Under the pieces are notes generated by a model. It was not told the DNA's origin. It saw only the letters and a list, made by a program, of their open reading frames with translations, and made no database searches. A stretch of DNA of 51,148 nt from Bacteroidota bacterium (GTDB lineage Bacteria; Bacteroidota; Bacteroidia; Bacteroidales; Prolixibacteraceae): contig JAHEYU010000041.1 in the NCBI GenBank assembly GCA_023251435.1, positions 1 to 51,148 of the forward strand, in the 5' to 3' direction. This document shows positions 43,557 through 51,148 of the stretch, piece after piece (position 1 is the first letter of the stretch; every line of letters starts with the position of its first letter). The translations under genes and the position numbers were made by a program.

Positions 43557-45562
43557 ATGTACAAAGTTCAATCATTCGTATTGGCTGTAATTACAACGGC
43601 AGTTTTTGCCTGTAGCCCCCAATGGCTATACAGCAATAACCCAATTATACCAGGACTGGGGGTTTGTGATCCGCACATTCGTATTTTTAATGGCAAAGCT
43701 TACTTGTTTGCAACTCATGACGAAAAGCCAGGCAACACTTCGTATACAATGAATGATTGGTGGTTATGGTCATCCTCTGATTTGATAAATTGGAAGAAGG
43801 AATTTACTTTAGATCCGGCAAATACTTACGTTGGAACTTGGAATAAATGTTACGCAGCTGATGGAGCAACCCGAAACGGCAAGTATTACTTTTATTTCTC
43901 AAAACACAGTCTGAATACTGGCGTTGCGGTCAGTACTGCTGGACCCGCAGGCCCTTATACAGATGCGCTTGGGAAACCATTAACTAGTGGCTGGGACCCT
44001 ACAGTATATATTGATGATGACGCAAATAAAACCCCATATATTATTTATGGCGGTTATCCCTACAAAATTGCAAAGCTCAACGAAGATATGATATCCTTTG
44101 CCGAGACTCCTAAAACGGTTACCTACGACCCGGGTACTATTAGTGGTTGGACGACTAGCTCTGATGGAAATTTTATACATAAACATAACGGTTTCTACTA
44201 TTTGAATCAGCACGGCCAGAAATATGGAACATCAACCAATATTTATGGTCCATATACGTATAGAGGTAAATATTTTCCAACCTGGAACGACCACGGTACT
44301 TTTTTTGTCTGGAATAATCAGGATTATCTCGCTTATGGGTTGGGAGATACTGATGGTTTTTTTCGTAAGACTAATTTAACCTACGTCTATTACAAAGACA
44401 ATGGCGATTTGGTAGCCGACACAGAAATTGCAAATTCAGCATTAGGTGTTGGACAATACGATTCAAAAAGACAATACAGGCAGAATGGTATTTTGCGGCG
44501 TCGGATGGTACAAGCAAAAAGGAGATTGCAACTGGATTTGAATTGAGGAATTTGGGAAATAACTCCTATCTGTATTTTCCAAATTTGAGAAAAGTTGCGG
44601 AAAACGCACTTTTAAGTTTCATGGTATCATCAGCCAATGCCGGTGGTGGAACCATTGAAGTTCGCGAAGGTAGTGCCACAGGGACTTTATTGGGGTCTTG
44701 CGCAGTATCTAATACAGGAAGCTGGACAAACTACCAAACTGTATCGTGCACACTCACAAATAGTGCTGGTGATAAAAACATATACCTCGTATTCAAGGGT
44801 ACAGGAACCGAATTGATGAGATTAGACTATTTTACTGCCCAGAATGCCGGTGGTAATATTGATGCTTTCTCACAGATCGAGGCTGAGGAATACACCACCA
44901 TGTCGGGCATACAAAAAGCAACATGCAACGAGGGTGGAGAGAAGGTTGGATATATTGAAAACGGGGACTATATTGTTTTCAATAATGTAGATTTCGGTGC
45001 TGGAGCAGTAAGCTTTGAAGCGCGTGTGGCAAGTGCAACAAGCGGTGGTTCAATCGAAGTTCGATTGGATGGACTGTCGGGTAAGTTGGTAGGCACGTGT
45101 GCGGTTGCAGGCACTAACGGCTGGACAACCTGGACCACCAAGAGCTGTGCAATCAGCGGCGCCACGGGAATACACAATCTCTACCTGAAGTTCACCGGCG
45201 CTTCGGGCTACTTATTCGATATCAATTGGTTTAAATTTTCTTTATCAACAAGCACAAATAATTTATTGAATACCTTACCCGGACATACTAAGTTAAAGGA
45301 TAACTTTCCGAACCCATTTTCTACAAAAACTACCATTCATTACCAATTGAGTGAAGCTACACCTGTAAAGCTAAATATCTATAATTTACTTGGAGAAAAG
45401 GTGGCAACGCTGGTAAATGAATATCAGGCTGTAGGATATTATTCAGTTGAATGGAATGCGAAAGATAATAATGGAAACCACTTAGAAAATGGTTTATACC
45501 TCACCAGACTCGAAACCGGCAATAATTGTATTCAAACCACGAAGCCCATTTTATTAAGATGA
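43557..45562 (+). pseudogene. Frameshifted GH43 + two CBM6 + T9SS domain gene
   Basis: Two frames together encode one enzyme. Frame 1 (43557-44546): signal/lipobox-like leader (VFAC, Cys19) and a GH43 propeller with base Asp in GVCDPHIRIFNGKAYLF and modulator in WDPTVYIDDD. Frame 2, read from about 44465, begins KTIQAEWYFAASDGTSKKE, a CBM6 start, and carries CBM6 no. 1 (NNSYLYFPNLRKVAENALL), CBM6 no. 2 (QIEAEEYTTMSG to WFKFS) and a FlgD-like T9SS domain (NFPNPFSTKTTIHYQL). The break is at the run of five A at 44465-44469; one more A restores a single product of about 668 aa. The expected acid Glu is Asp203 (SSDGNFIHKHNGFYYL). A sequencing or assembly error is a real alternative to a true mutation. 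Confidence 0.82.
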
Positions 45563-45631
45563 ACACATTTTTTATAATCAACATGAGATTAACTATTTGC
45601 TTAAATGTCTACGAATATGAACGATACAACA

Positions 45632-47851
45632 ATGAAGAATAAAAATGCGACCAAGGTATATATTGTATCACTCTTCATAGTAACCTTTCTGTTAAGCTAT
45701 TGCGAAATAACAGCTAATGATTCCGTTAGTGTATTTTTTAATCCGCTTACGCCGCAACATGAATTCGCCGCCAACGATATCAAAACTGCTTTGGAGGCAA
45801 GGAATTATAATGTGAAAATCAAAGCTCTTTCTACCTTAACCAACAGTTACAAAGGTAAGAAAGTGGTTATAGGGCTGGCAGGCGATGCCCGCATTACTGC
45901 ATTATTGAAAAGGCAAGGCGGAAGTACAGTCAACAGTCTGGGAGAACAGGCATATCTTTTGCGCACCACTACCGCTCCGGGTTTGAGCTATTGGATACTG
46001 GGCGGTGATAATAATGGTGCCATGTATGGCGCATTACAGATCGCTGAAAATATCAACTTTAATGGATTCGACAGATCGTACAACGAAGAGGAATCACCGT
46101 ATCTTAAAAACCGCGGTATTAAATTTAATATCCCTTTCGATAGAAAGTCGCCCACCTATTATTACAGTACCGAGGGCACCTCGCACAAAATCGCGATAAA
46201 ACATGTTTGGGACATGAGCTTCTGGCAGACTTGGTTCGACGAAATGGCCCGTAACCGATACAATGTATTATCCCTTTGGTCGCCTCACCCATTTACTTCA
46301 ATGCTCAACATGGAAGATGAGTATCCCGGTATTGCCATTCAGGGAGTTAGGGGTTATGGAGTGAAAGAGGAGGAAGTGCAAATAAACAACATGACCATTG
46401 ATGAAAAAATCGAATTTTGGCAAAAGATAATGAAATATGGCAAAGGCAGAGGTTTTGATATTTATTTCTGTACCTGGAATATATTTTTGTCAACAGCCGA
46501 GGGCAAACATGGAATTACCAATAAACCTGATAACCAGCAAACCAAATTATATTTAAAAAAATGTACAAAAAAATTTCTGGAGACTTACCCTGATCTTACA
46601 GGATTTGGTATTACCGTTGGCGAGAATATGGGTGGGATTAACACTAAAGAGAAGGAGGAATGGGCATGGGATACGTATGGCATGGGTATAATGGAATATG
46701 CAAAGGCCAATCCCCAAAGAAAATTGGTATTCATACACCGTCAGCATGATGGCGGATTGGATGATATTATTAAGTATTTTAAACCGCTTGGTGAATTAGC
46801 CAATGTTCAGTTCGATCTTTCATTCAAATATTCAGAGGCACATGCTCATACAACCGTTACGCCAGGCCGATGGCACAGAACGAAAATGGCAGATGGCTTG
46901 GGTAGGAATAATCTGAAGTCGTGGCTCACTGTGCGCAATGACGATTGGTATTTTCTTCACTGGGCCGATCCCGCATATGTGCGTGACTATATCAATCACT
47001 TTCCTGATATTGATAAGTTTGTGAGTGGTTTCTATATTGGGTCCGATGGTTGGGTTTTTACAAATGAATTTACCAGCAAAGACCCATACTATGAGAATAA
47101 GAATGCCCTGAGTATACAGAGAACATGGTATATGCAAAAACTGTGGGGCAGAATATCATACAATCCTTCTGTTTCTGATGAACTATTCAAAAACCATCTT
47201 TCTTTTAAATTCCCAGAAGTACCATCTGATGAATTATTTGAAGCCTGGAGCAATGCTTCAGCATCAATCCGGCTGGCCAATGAACAAGTAACCGGCGATT
47301 GGGATCTGGACATGGACTGGTGGCCCGAAGGATGGACCGGTGACCACTGGAAAGGTAAGGGTCGTTTTTTCTCGGTTGAGGAAACAAGGAAAACCACCCC
47401 TTTTAGTGGATCTAAGCTTTGTAGCCTTTCTCAAACGGCAAAAGGGGAGTGCGGTGAAAAGATATCGGCCTTGACAACTGTGAATAAAATTGACGAAATG
47501 GCAAGTAATGCTTTAGAGATCCTTTCAACTTTAAATTATGGAAGAAATACCGAATTGAAGCTTACATTAAAAGATCTTAAAGCACAGGCAAATCTTGGAC
47601 TTTATAACGCCTGGAAGTTTCGTGCGGTAATGTATCTAGAGCAGGAAAACCGGGAGAAAGCGAAAGATGCAATTGGTAAGGCCTATTGCTATTGGAAAAA
47701 TTATACCAACATGATGGATGAACTTTATCGTGGTGTAAGTTTGCAGCGAAACCTCGATTTTTCGAGCTGGCACGACCATGATGCGGATGCCTTAAAGGAT
47801 TATTTGGATTTGGGTGGTAACGGGGAACCCAATTGCACAGGAGAAAAGTAA
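45632..47851 (+). CDS. GH67/GH115-like putative glycosidase (copy 1)
   Basis: A 739-aa secreted protein; the ATG at 45632 gives a normal leader (MKNKNATKVYIVSLF), although 45605 is possible. An N-terminal alpha/beta domain (about 40-150) ends YWILGGDNNGAMYGALQIAE, the pattern of the accessory domain before the barrel in GH67, GH20, GH84 and GH115. The barrel follows: KNRGIKFNIPFDRKSP, MARNRYNVLSLWSPHPF, GRGFDIYFCTWNIF, and LTGFGITVGENMGG with a candidate acid Glu. KYSEAHAHTTVTPGR, WLTVRNDDWYFLHW and GFYIGSDGWVFTNEF are shared with the next protein. A helical C-terminal part (about 560-739) resembles the GH67-type tail. I cannot assign a family; alpha-glucuronidase-like is the nearest guess. 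Confidence 0.7.
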   Translation: MKNKNATKVYIVSLFIVTFLLSYCEITANDSVSVFFNPLTPQHEFAANDIKTALEARNYNVKIKALSTLTNSYKGKKVVIGLAGDARITALLKRQGGSTVNSLGEQAYLLRTTTAPGLSYWILGGDNNGAMYGALQIAENINFNGFDRSYNEEESPYLKNRGIKFNIPFDRKSPTYYYSTEGTSHKIAIKHVWDMSFWQTWFDEMARNRYNVLSLWSPHPFTSMLNMEDEYPGIAIQGVRGYGVKEEEVQINNMTIDEKIEFWQKIMKYGKGRGFDIYFCTWNIFLSTAEGKHGITNKPDNQQTKLYLKKCTKKFLETYPDLTGFGITVGENMGGINTKEKEEWAWDTYGMGIMEYAKANPQRKLVFIHRQHDGGLDDIIKYFKPLGELANVQFDLSFKYSEAHAHTTVTPGRWHRTKMADGLGRNNLKSWLTVRNDDWYFLHWADPAYVRDYINHFPDIDKFVSGFYIGSDGWVFTNEFTSKDPYYENKNALSIQRTWYMQKLWGRISYNPSVSDELFKNHLSFKFPEVPSDELFEAWSNASASIRLANEQVTGDWDLDMDWWPEGWTGDHWKGKGRFFSVEETRKTTPFSGSKLCSLSQTAKGECGEKISALTTVNKIDEMASNALEILSTLNYGRNTELKLTLKDLKAQANLGLYNAWKFRAVMYLEQENREKAKDAIGKAYCYWKNYTNMMDELYRGVSLQRNLDFSSWHDHDADALKDYLDLGGNGEPNCTGEK

Positions 47852-47873
47852 ATAAAAATTAAAATGGTATAAA

Positions 47874-49961
47874 ATGATAAATAAAATTAGAGTAGGTATA
47901 TTTTTACTGTGTTGTCTTACTTTCGGTCAGATCAATACAATACTTGCCAAGTCAGACAAATATACTGGTAATAAAAAGGTTTCCATTGCGATTGACAAAA
48001 GTTCACCAATGGAGGTTTTTGGTGCTTCAAAAATTGAAGCAGCTCTGAAAAAATTAAATATAACCAGCCAGATAATTGATAAATCAGTTGCTAAAGGCAA
48101 AGAACAAATTCAGTTGAAAATTGTGAGCCAAAACAGTGATTCGGAACTCAAAAAAGAGGGATATCGAATTGGTAAATCTGGCGATTCGTTTCTAATTACC
48201 GCAATAGACCAATCTGGTGCCATGTATGGGCTTATGGATTTTGCTGAACAAATTGAAATGCAGAAGGGATTTAAAACTATTTCAGAAAAACTTGTCAATC
48301 CACGTTTTGCATTCCGGGCAGTCAAATACAACCTGCCCTGGCATTCATACCGGGAAAACGAATCACTTCAGGCGAATGATGAATTGAGCAAAGATCTCAA
48401 TATGTGGAGAGACTTTCTCGACATGATGGCAGAGGACAGACTTAATGTGCTTACCTTGTGGGGTCTGCATCCATTTCCATATATGATAAAAGCCAAAAAC
48501 TTCCCAAAGGCGACCCCATTTTCGGATGCTGAACTGGCAGAGTGGAAAACTTTTTGGACTTCGTTGTTTAAAATGGCAAAAGAAAGGGGCATTGAAACGT
48601 ACATGATCAATTGGAATATTATTGTTTCCAAAAGCTTTATCGAAAACTACGGAGAAGGCAATTCAGGATTGTGGGCTGATGGTAAAACATCGCCAAAAAT
48701 TGAGCAATACACACGCGAATCGGTTACACAGGTTATAAACGAATATCCCGACCTTACCGGACTTGGTATTACCCTGGGTGAAGCCATGCAAAAATGGAAT
48801 GGCGTACAGATGACCGATTGGGTTGATAAAACTATTTTTGACGGAATAAGAGCGGCTGATCGTAAAATTAAGTTCATCTATCGCGCTGCGCTTTCCGGAA
48901 ACCATCAACCGCATCGCGATTTAATTGACAGCTCAGGTATCGATACGCCTGAAAATCCCATTATTGTTGAGCTAAAATTCAATTGGTCGCATGCTCACTC
49001 CACTACTACTCTTATAAAAGCTCATGGTGGCGGTACTGGTAGCCAGTATTGGGAAAATCCTGCACCAACACACCATAAAATGGCCTGGATGATCCGAAAC
49101 GAGGATTTCTTCCGCCTTCGATGGGGAGAACCCGATTTCATCAGAGAACATATAAAAGTTAATGGTCAGGATTATGTTGGTGGCTACTTTATTGGTTCGG
49201 AATGTTTAATCCCTGCCAAAGACATTTACCACAAGCCAAATCACACCCACCTAAACTGGAAGTATGAATTTGAAAAACAGTGGTTGTATTACCAACAATG
49301 GGGCAGGTTGTTATATGATCCTTCCACCAGCGATGCTGTATTTGCCAATGCGTTTAACCAACGATTTTCAGGAAATATCGGCAGCCAAATGGTTGAAGCC
49401 TACAAATTATCAACCCGTACCACTCAGCGCATTGCACAATCTTTTAATTTCACCTGGGATCACTCATTTTATACTGAAGGATTTATTGGCAACAAACGCA
49501 CTTTTATTAAATTGGATGAACTAATAGAAGCAAAACCCATTGAACCGAATTTTATCAGCATTAAAGAATTTGGTGATGGCAGCAAAAGCTTTAGATCAAA
49601 GGTAACACCGCTGCAACTGGCCGCTGCACTTGAAAAAGATAATCAACAGGCTCTAAATATTGTAAACAGTATTTCAACATCCGACGAAACCTTAAAATGC
49701 GAAATTGAAGATGTGAAAGCCTGGGCTTATCTCGGCCTCTATTTTGCAAAAAAGATTCGTACAGGTGTTGCATTGAACCAGAATAAAAAAGCCGATGCGC
49801 TTACTTATATTACCGGGGCGCAGCAGCATTGGAGAGCTTTAGTGAAAGTAACTGATGAGCACATTCAACCCAGTCATTTGGCAATAACAGATGGTAATTG
49901 GCATTGGAAAGATTTTCAGGATGAAGTGGATGCCGAGATAGAATGGGTAAAGAATCAATAA
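47874..49961 (+). CDS. GH67/GH115-like putative glycosidase (copy 2)
   Basis: A 695-aa secreted protein, signal peptide about 1-25 (NTILAK), paralogous to the gene 22 nt upstream. N-domain with FLITAIDQSGAMYGLMDFAE; barrel with FRAVKYNLPWHSYR, MAEDRLNVLTLWGLHPFPYM, ERGIETYMINWNI, LTGLGITLGEAMQKW (candidate acid Glu), LKFNWSHAHSTTT, MIRNEDFFRLRWGEPDF and GGYFIGSEC. The helical tail includes WAYLGLYFAKKIRTG. The GIT.GE and AH.[HT]T motifs are conserved between the two copies, but the position after YIGS is Asp in copy 1 and Glu here. Two diverged copies side by side suggest related linkages or sequential steps. Activity unknown. Confidence 0.7.
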   Translation: MINKIRVGIFLLCCLTFGQINTILAKSDKYTGNKKVSIAIDKSSPMEVFGASKIEAALKKLNITSQIIDKSVAKGKEQIQLKIVSQNSDSELKKEGYRIGKSGDSFLITAIDQSGAMYGLMDFAEQIEMQKGFKTISEKLVNPRFAFRAVKYNLPWHSYRENESLQANDELSKDLNMWRDFLDMMAEDRLNVLTLWGLHPFPYMIKAKNFPKATPFSDAELAEWKTFWTSLFKMAKERGIETYMINWNIIVSKSFIENYGEGNSGLWADGKTSPKIEQYTRESVTQVINEYPDLTGLGITLGEAMQKWNGVQMTDWVDKTIFDGIRAADRKIKFIYRAALSGNHQPHRDLIDSSGIDTPENPIIVELKFNWSHAHSTTTLIKAHGGGTGSQYWENPAPTHHKMAWMIRNEDFFRLRWGEPDFIREHIKVNGQDYVGGYFIGSECLIPAKDIYHKPNHTHLNWKYEFEKQWLYYQQWGRLLYDPSTSDAVFANAFNQRFSGNIGSQMVEAYKLSTRTTQRIAQSFNFTWDHSFYTEGFIGNKRTFIKLDELIEAKPIEPNFISIKEFGDGSKSFRSKVTPLQLAAALEKDNQQALNIVNSISTSDETLKCEIEDVKAWAYLGLYFAKKIRTGVALNQNKKADALTYITGAQQHWRALVKVTDEHIQPSHLAITDGNWHWKDFQDEVDAEIEWVKNQ

Positions 49962-49982
49962 GTTAAATATAGCAAAGTGAGA

Positions 49983-50066
49983 AAGATCGATTCATTCGCT
50001 GTTTTAGGATTTGATGGGCATTCAAAGTGATAAATCGTAATCTTATGACAAGGTGGTAAAATAAAT
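49983..50066 (+). pseudogene. Duplicated, decayed tail of a DUF4832 gene
   Basis: These 84 bases repeat 43421-43503, the end of the 41669 gene, with five substitutions and one extra base (GATGGGCATTC for GATGACATTC) that breaks the frame. No other part of that gene is present. The copy ends 8 nt before the following GH27 start codon, so it now forms that gene's leader. Confidence 0.85.
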
Positions 50067-50074
50067 AAAATTGT

Positions 50075-51148
50075 ATGAAAACAAAACAAATGATCTTATC
50101 AATGATGGTGACCTTGATTTTTCTGGTTGCCTCTCCGGCGATTTATTCCCAAACAAGTATTCAGAATTTTGCACCTAAACCTCCTTTAGGGTGGAATAGT
50201 TTCGATAGTTACCGTTCCAATCTCACAGCTGATCAGGCTTTCCCAATGATAGATATAATGGCGAAAGAATATCTTCCTTATGGATACGATTACTTTGTAA
50301 TGGATGCCGGCTGGTACGTAACGAGGAATCCGGCAAAACACAAAGGATTAGAATCATTTGGCATGTGTGTGGTTAATCCAGAGCGTTTCCCTAAAGGAAT
50401 TAAAGTTCTTACCAGTTACGCTCATAAAAAAGGTTTGAAGTTTGGCGTATGGATGATGCGAGGTATCTCGAAAGAGGCTGTTAAGCAAAACCTTCCGATT
50501 CCGGGCACAAAATATTTTAGCCGCGATATTGCTGATACAACCAATATTTGTGTGTGGAGCAACATGAACTATGGCGTTGACATGACAAAGCCCGGCGCAC
50601 AGGAATATTACAATGTCATAATTGACACACTTGCAAACTGGGGAATTGACTTTATTAAAGTCGATGATGTAGTGCCTAATCCCCTGGAGATTATCGCGAT
50701 TGCAAACGCCATCGAAAATGGCAATCACAAAATGATTTACAGCCTTTCACCCGGAGATGTGCATCATCAGGCACACTTACAATATTACAAGCGTGCAAAT
50801 ATGTTGCGAATAACCCGCGATATATGGGATAATCCGTTGAGCCTTGAAAAAGGGTTTTTTGCATGGGAAAAATTTCAAAACTTATCTGGTCCCGGATTCT
50901 GGCCCGATTTAGACATGATCCCCTTCGGTCGCCTGGATGTGATCAATAAAGATGCCCGCCAAAGCAATTTTGATGAAAATCAAATGAAAACTTTCATTAC
51001 TCAGCGGGCCATGGCTGCTTCGCCTTTAATCATTGGAGGGGATTTACTTACGATGGACGATTATTCTAAATCATTGCTTACCAACAGAGAGATGCTTGCC
51101 TGTAACCATAATGGCGTGATGGGGGTTAATGTTTATCGTGCTGGGAAC
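50075..51148 (+). CDS. GH27-like glycosidase, cut off by the window end
   Basis: 358 codons from the ATG at 50075 run open to the last base, so the 3' end is missing. Signal peptide about 1-26 (AIYSQ). The barrel shows KPPLGWNSFDSY, YFVMDAGWYV, GLKFGVWMMRG, nucleophile-type D197 in GIDFIKVDDV, acid-type D249 in MLRITRDIWD, FWPDLDMIPFG and AASPLIIGGDLLTMDD. It is clearly different from the GH27 at 40422 (no CxN-like motif after the nucleophile and a longer loop after GVWMMRG), so it belongs to another branch, possibly alpha-galactosidase or beta-L-arabinopyranosidase. It follows the decayed DUF4832 tail directly. Confidence 0.9.
   Translation, partial: MKTKQMILSMMVTLIFLVASPAIYSQTSIQNFAPKPPLGWNSFDSYRSNLTADQAFPMIDIMAKEYLPYGYDYFVMDAGWYVTRNPAKHKGLESFGMCVVNPERFPKGIKVLTSYAHKKGLKFGVWMMRGISKEAVKQNLPIPGTKYFSRDIADTTNICVWSNMNYGVDMTKPGAQEYYNVIIDTLANWGIDFIKVDDVVPNPLEIIAIANAIENGNHKMIYSLSPGDVHHQAHLQYYKRANMLRITRDIWDNPLSLEKGFFAWEKFQNLSGPGFWPDLDMIPFGRLDVINKDARQSNFDENQMKTFITQRAMAASPLIIGGDLLTMDDYSKSLLTNREMLACNHNGVMGVNVYRAGN

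Noticed and set aside
44462-44473. Programmed -1 frameshift at TCAAAAAGA
   Set aside because: The A-site codon AGA does not re-pair well as AAG, and no stimulatory hairpin was seen; mutation or sequencing error is simpler.
44543-45562. Independent gene for the CBM6-T9SS part
   Set aside because: It has no ATG or signal peptide, and sense coding in this frame continues upstream into the GH43 frame, so it is the second half of a split gene.
1-51148. CRISPR arrays, tRNA or rRNA genes, prophage or insertion sequences
   Set aside because: No regularly spaced repeats, no structural RNA signatures and no recombinase or transposase motifs were found by reading.

Overview
The window is a large polysaccharide utilization locus (PUL) from a Bacteroidota bacterium. 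The evidence is two SusC/SusD pairs, a one-protein hybrid two-component regulator, Bor/Por-type (T9SS) C-terminal sorting domains on secreted enzymes, lipoprotein signal peptides typical of the phylum, TAnnTTTG-like promoter elements and a low-GC, AT-rich genome. All genes recognised are on the + strand. No tRNA, rRNA, CRISPR, transposase or integrase was seen. A genus cannot be assigned; an environmental Bacteroidales/Marinilabiliales-type organism would fit.

Layout. 1-520: non-coding. 521-4639: the hybrid two-component sensor/AraC regulator. 4900-8838: a large T9SS-secreted protein with lamin-tail-like domains, ended by a clear terminator. 8916-10529: a GH31 glycosidase. 10707-26001: the uptake operon, FAS1 lipoprotein - SusC - SusD - FAS1 lipoprotein - FAS1 lipoprotein - SusC - SusD, apparently followed by a 35-residue membrane peptide. 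26177-26676: a control region with a perfect dyad, two promoter-like units and an intrinsic terminator, together suggesting a small RNA of about 100 nt. 26677-51148 (running off the window): a long run of secreted enzymes. It holds five DUF4832/DUF4874-type putative TIM-barrel glycosidases, four GH43 enzymes (three in tandem, the fourth split by a frameshift), two GH27 enzymes and a pair of GH67/GH115-like proteins.

How it would work (inference). The HTCS senses a released oligosaccharide in the periplasm and activates promoters. Four promoter-like units share one architecture: two TTTGRACAAT-like half-sites 21-22 bp apart, then a TAnnTTTG-like -7 element 33-34 bp beyond the proximal half-site. 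They precede the 4900 gene, the SusCD operon, the putative small RNA and the 26677 enzyme block. Surface FAS1 proteins and SusD bind glycan and SusC imports it. GH31/GH27 (galactose-type), GH43 (arabinose, xylose or galactofuranose type) and the DUF4832 proteins trim it. There is no polysaccharide lyase and no sulfatase, so an unsulfated, branched, galactose/arabinose-rich glycan is the simplest guess, but the substrate is not established.

Most noteworthy: the shared operator and small-RNA candidate; the five-fold DUF4832 expansion with a conserved WGE motif and a second Glu, suggesting an uncharacterised glycosidase family; an SGNH domain with altered catalytic residues fused to one of them; and several recombination scars (duplicated gene tail, swapped C-terminal cassette, GC-rich patches).
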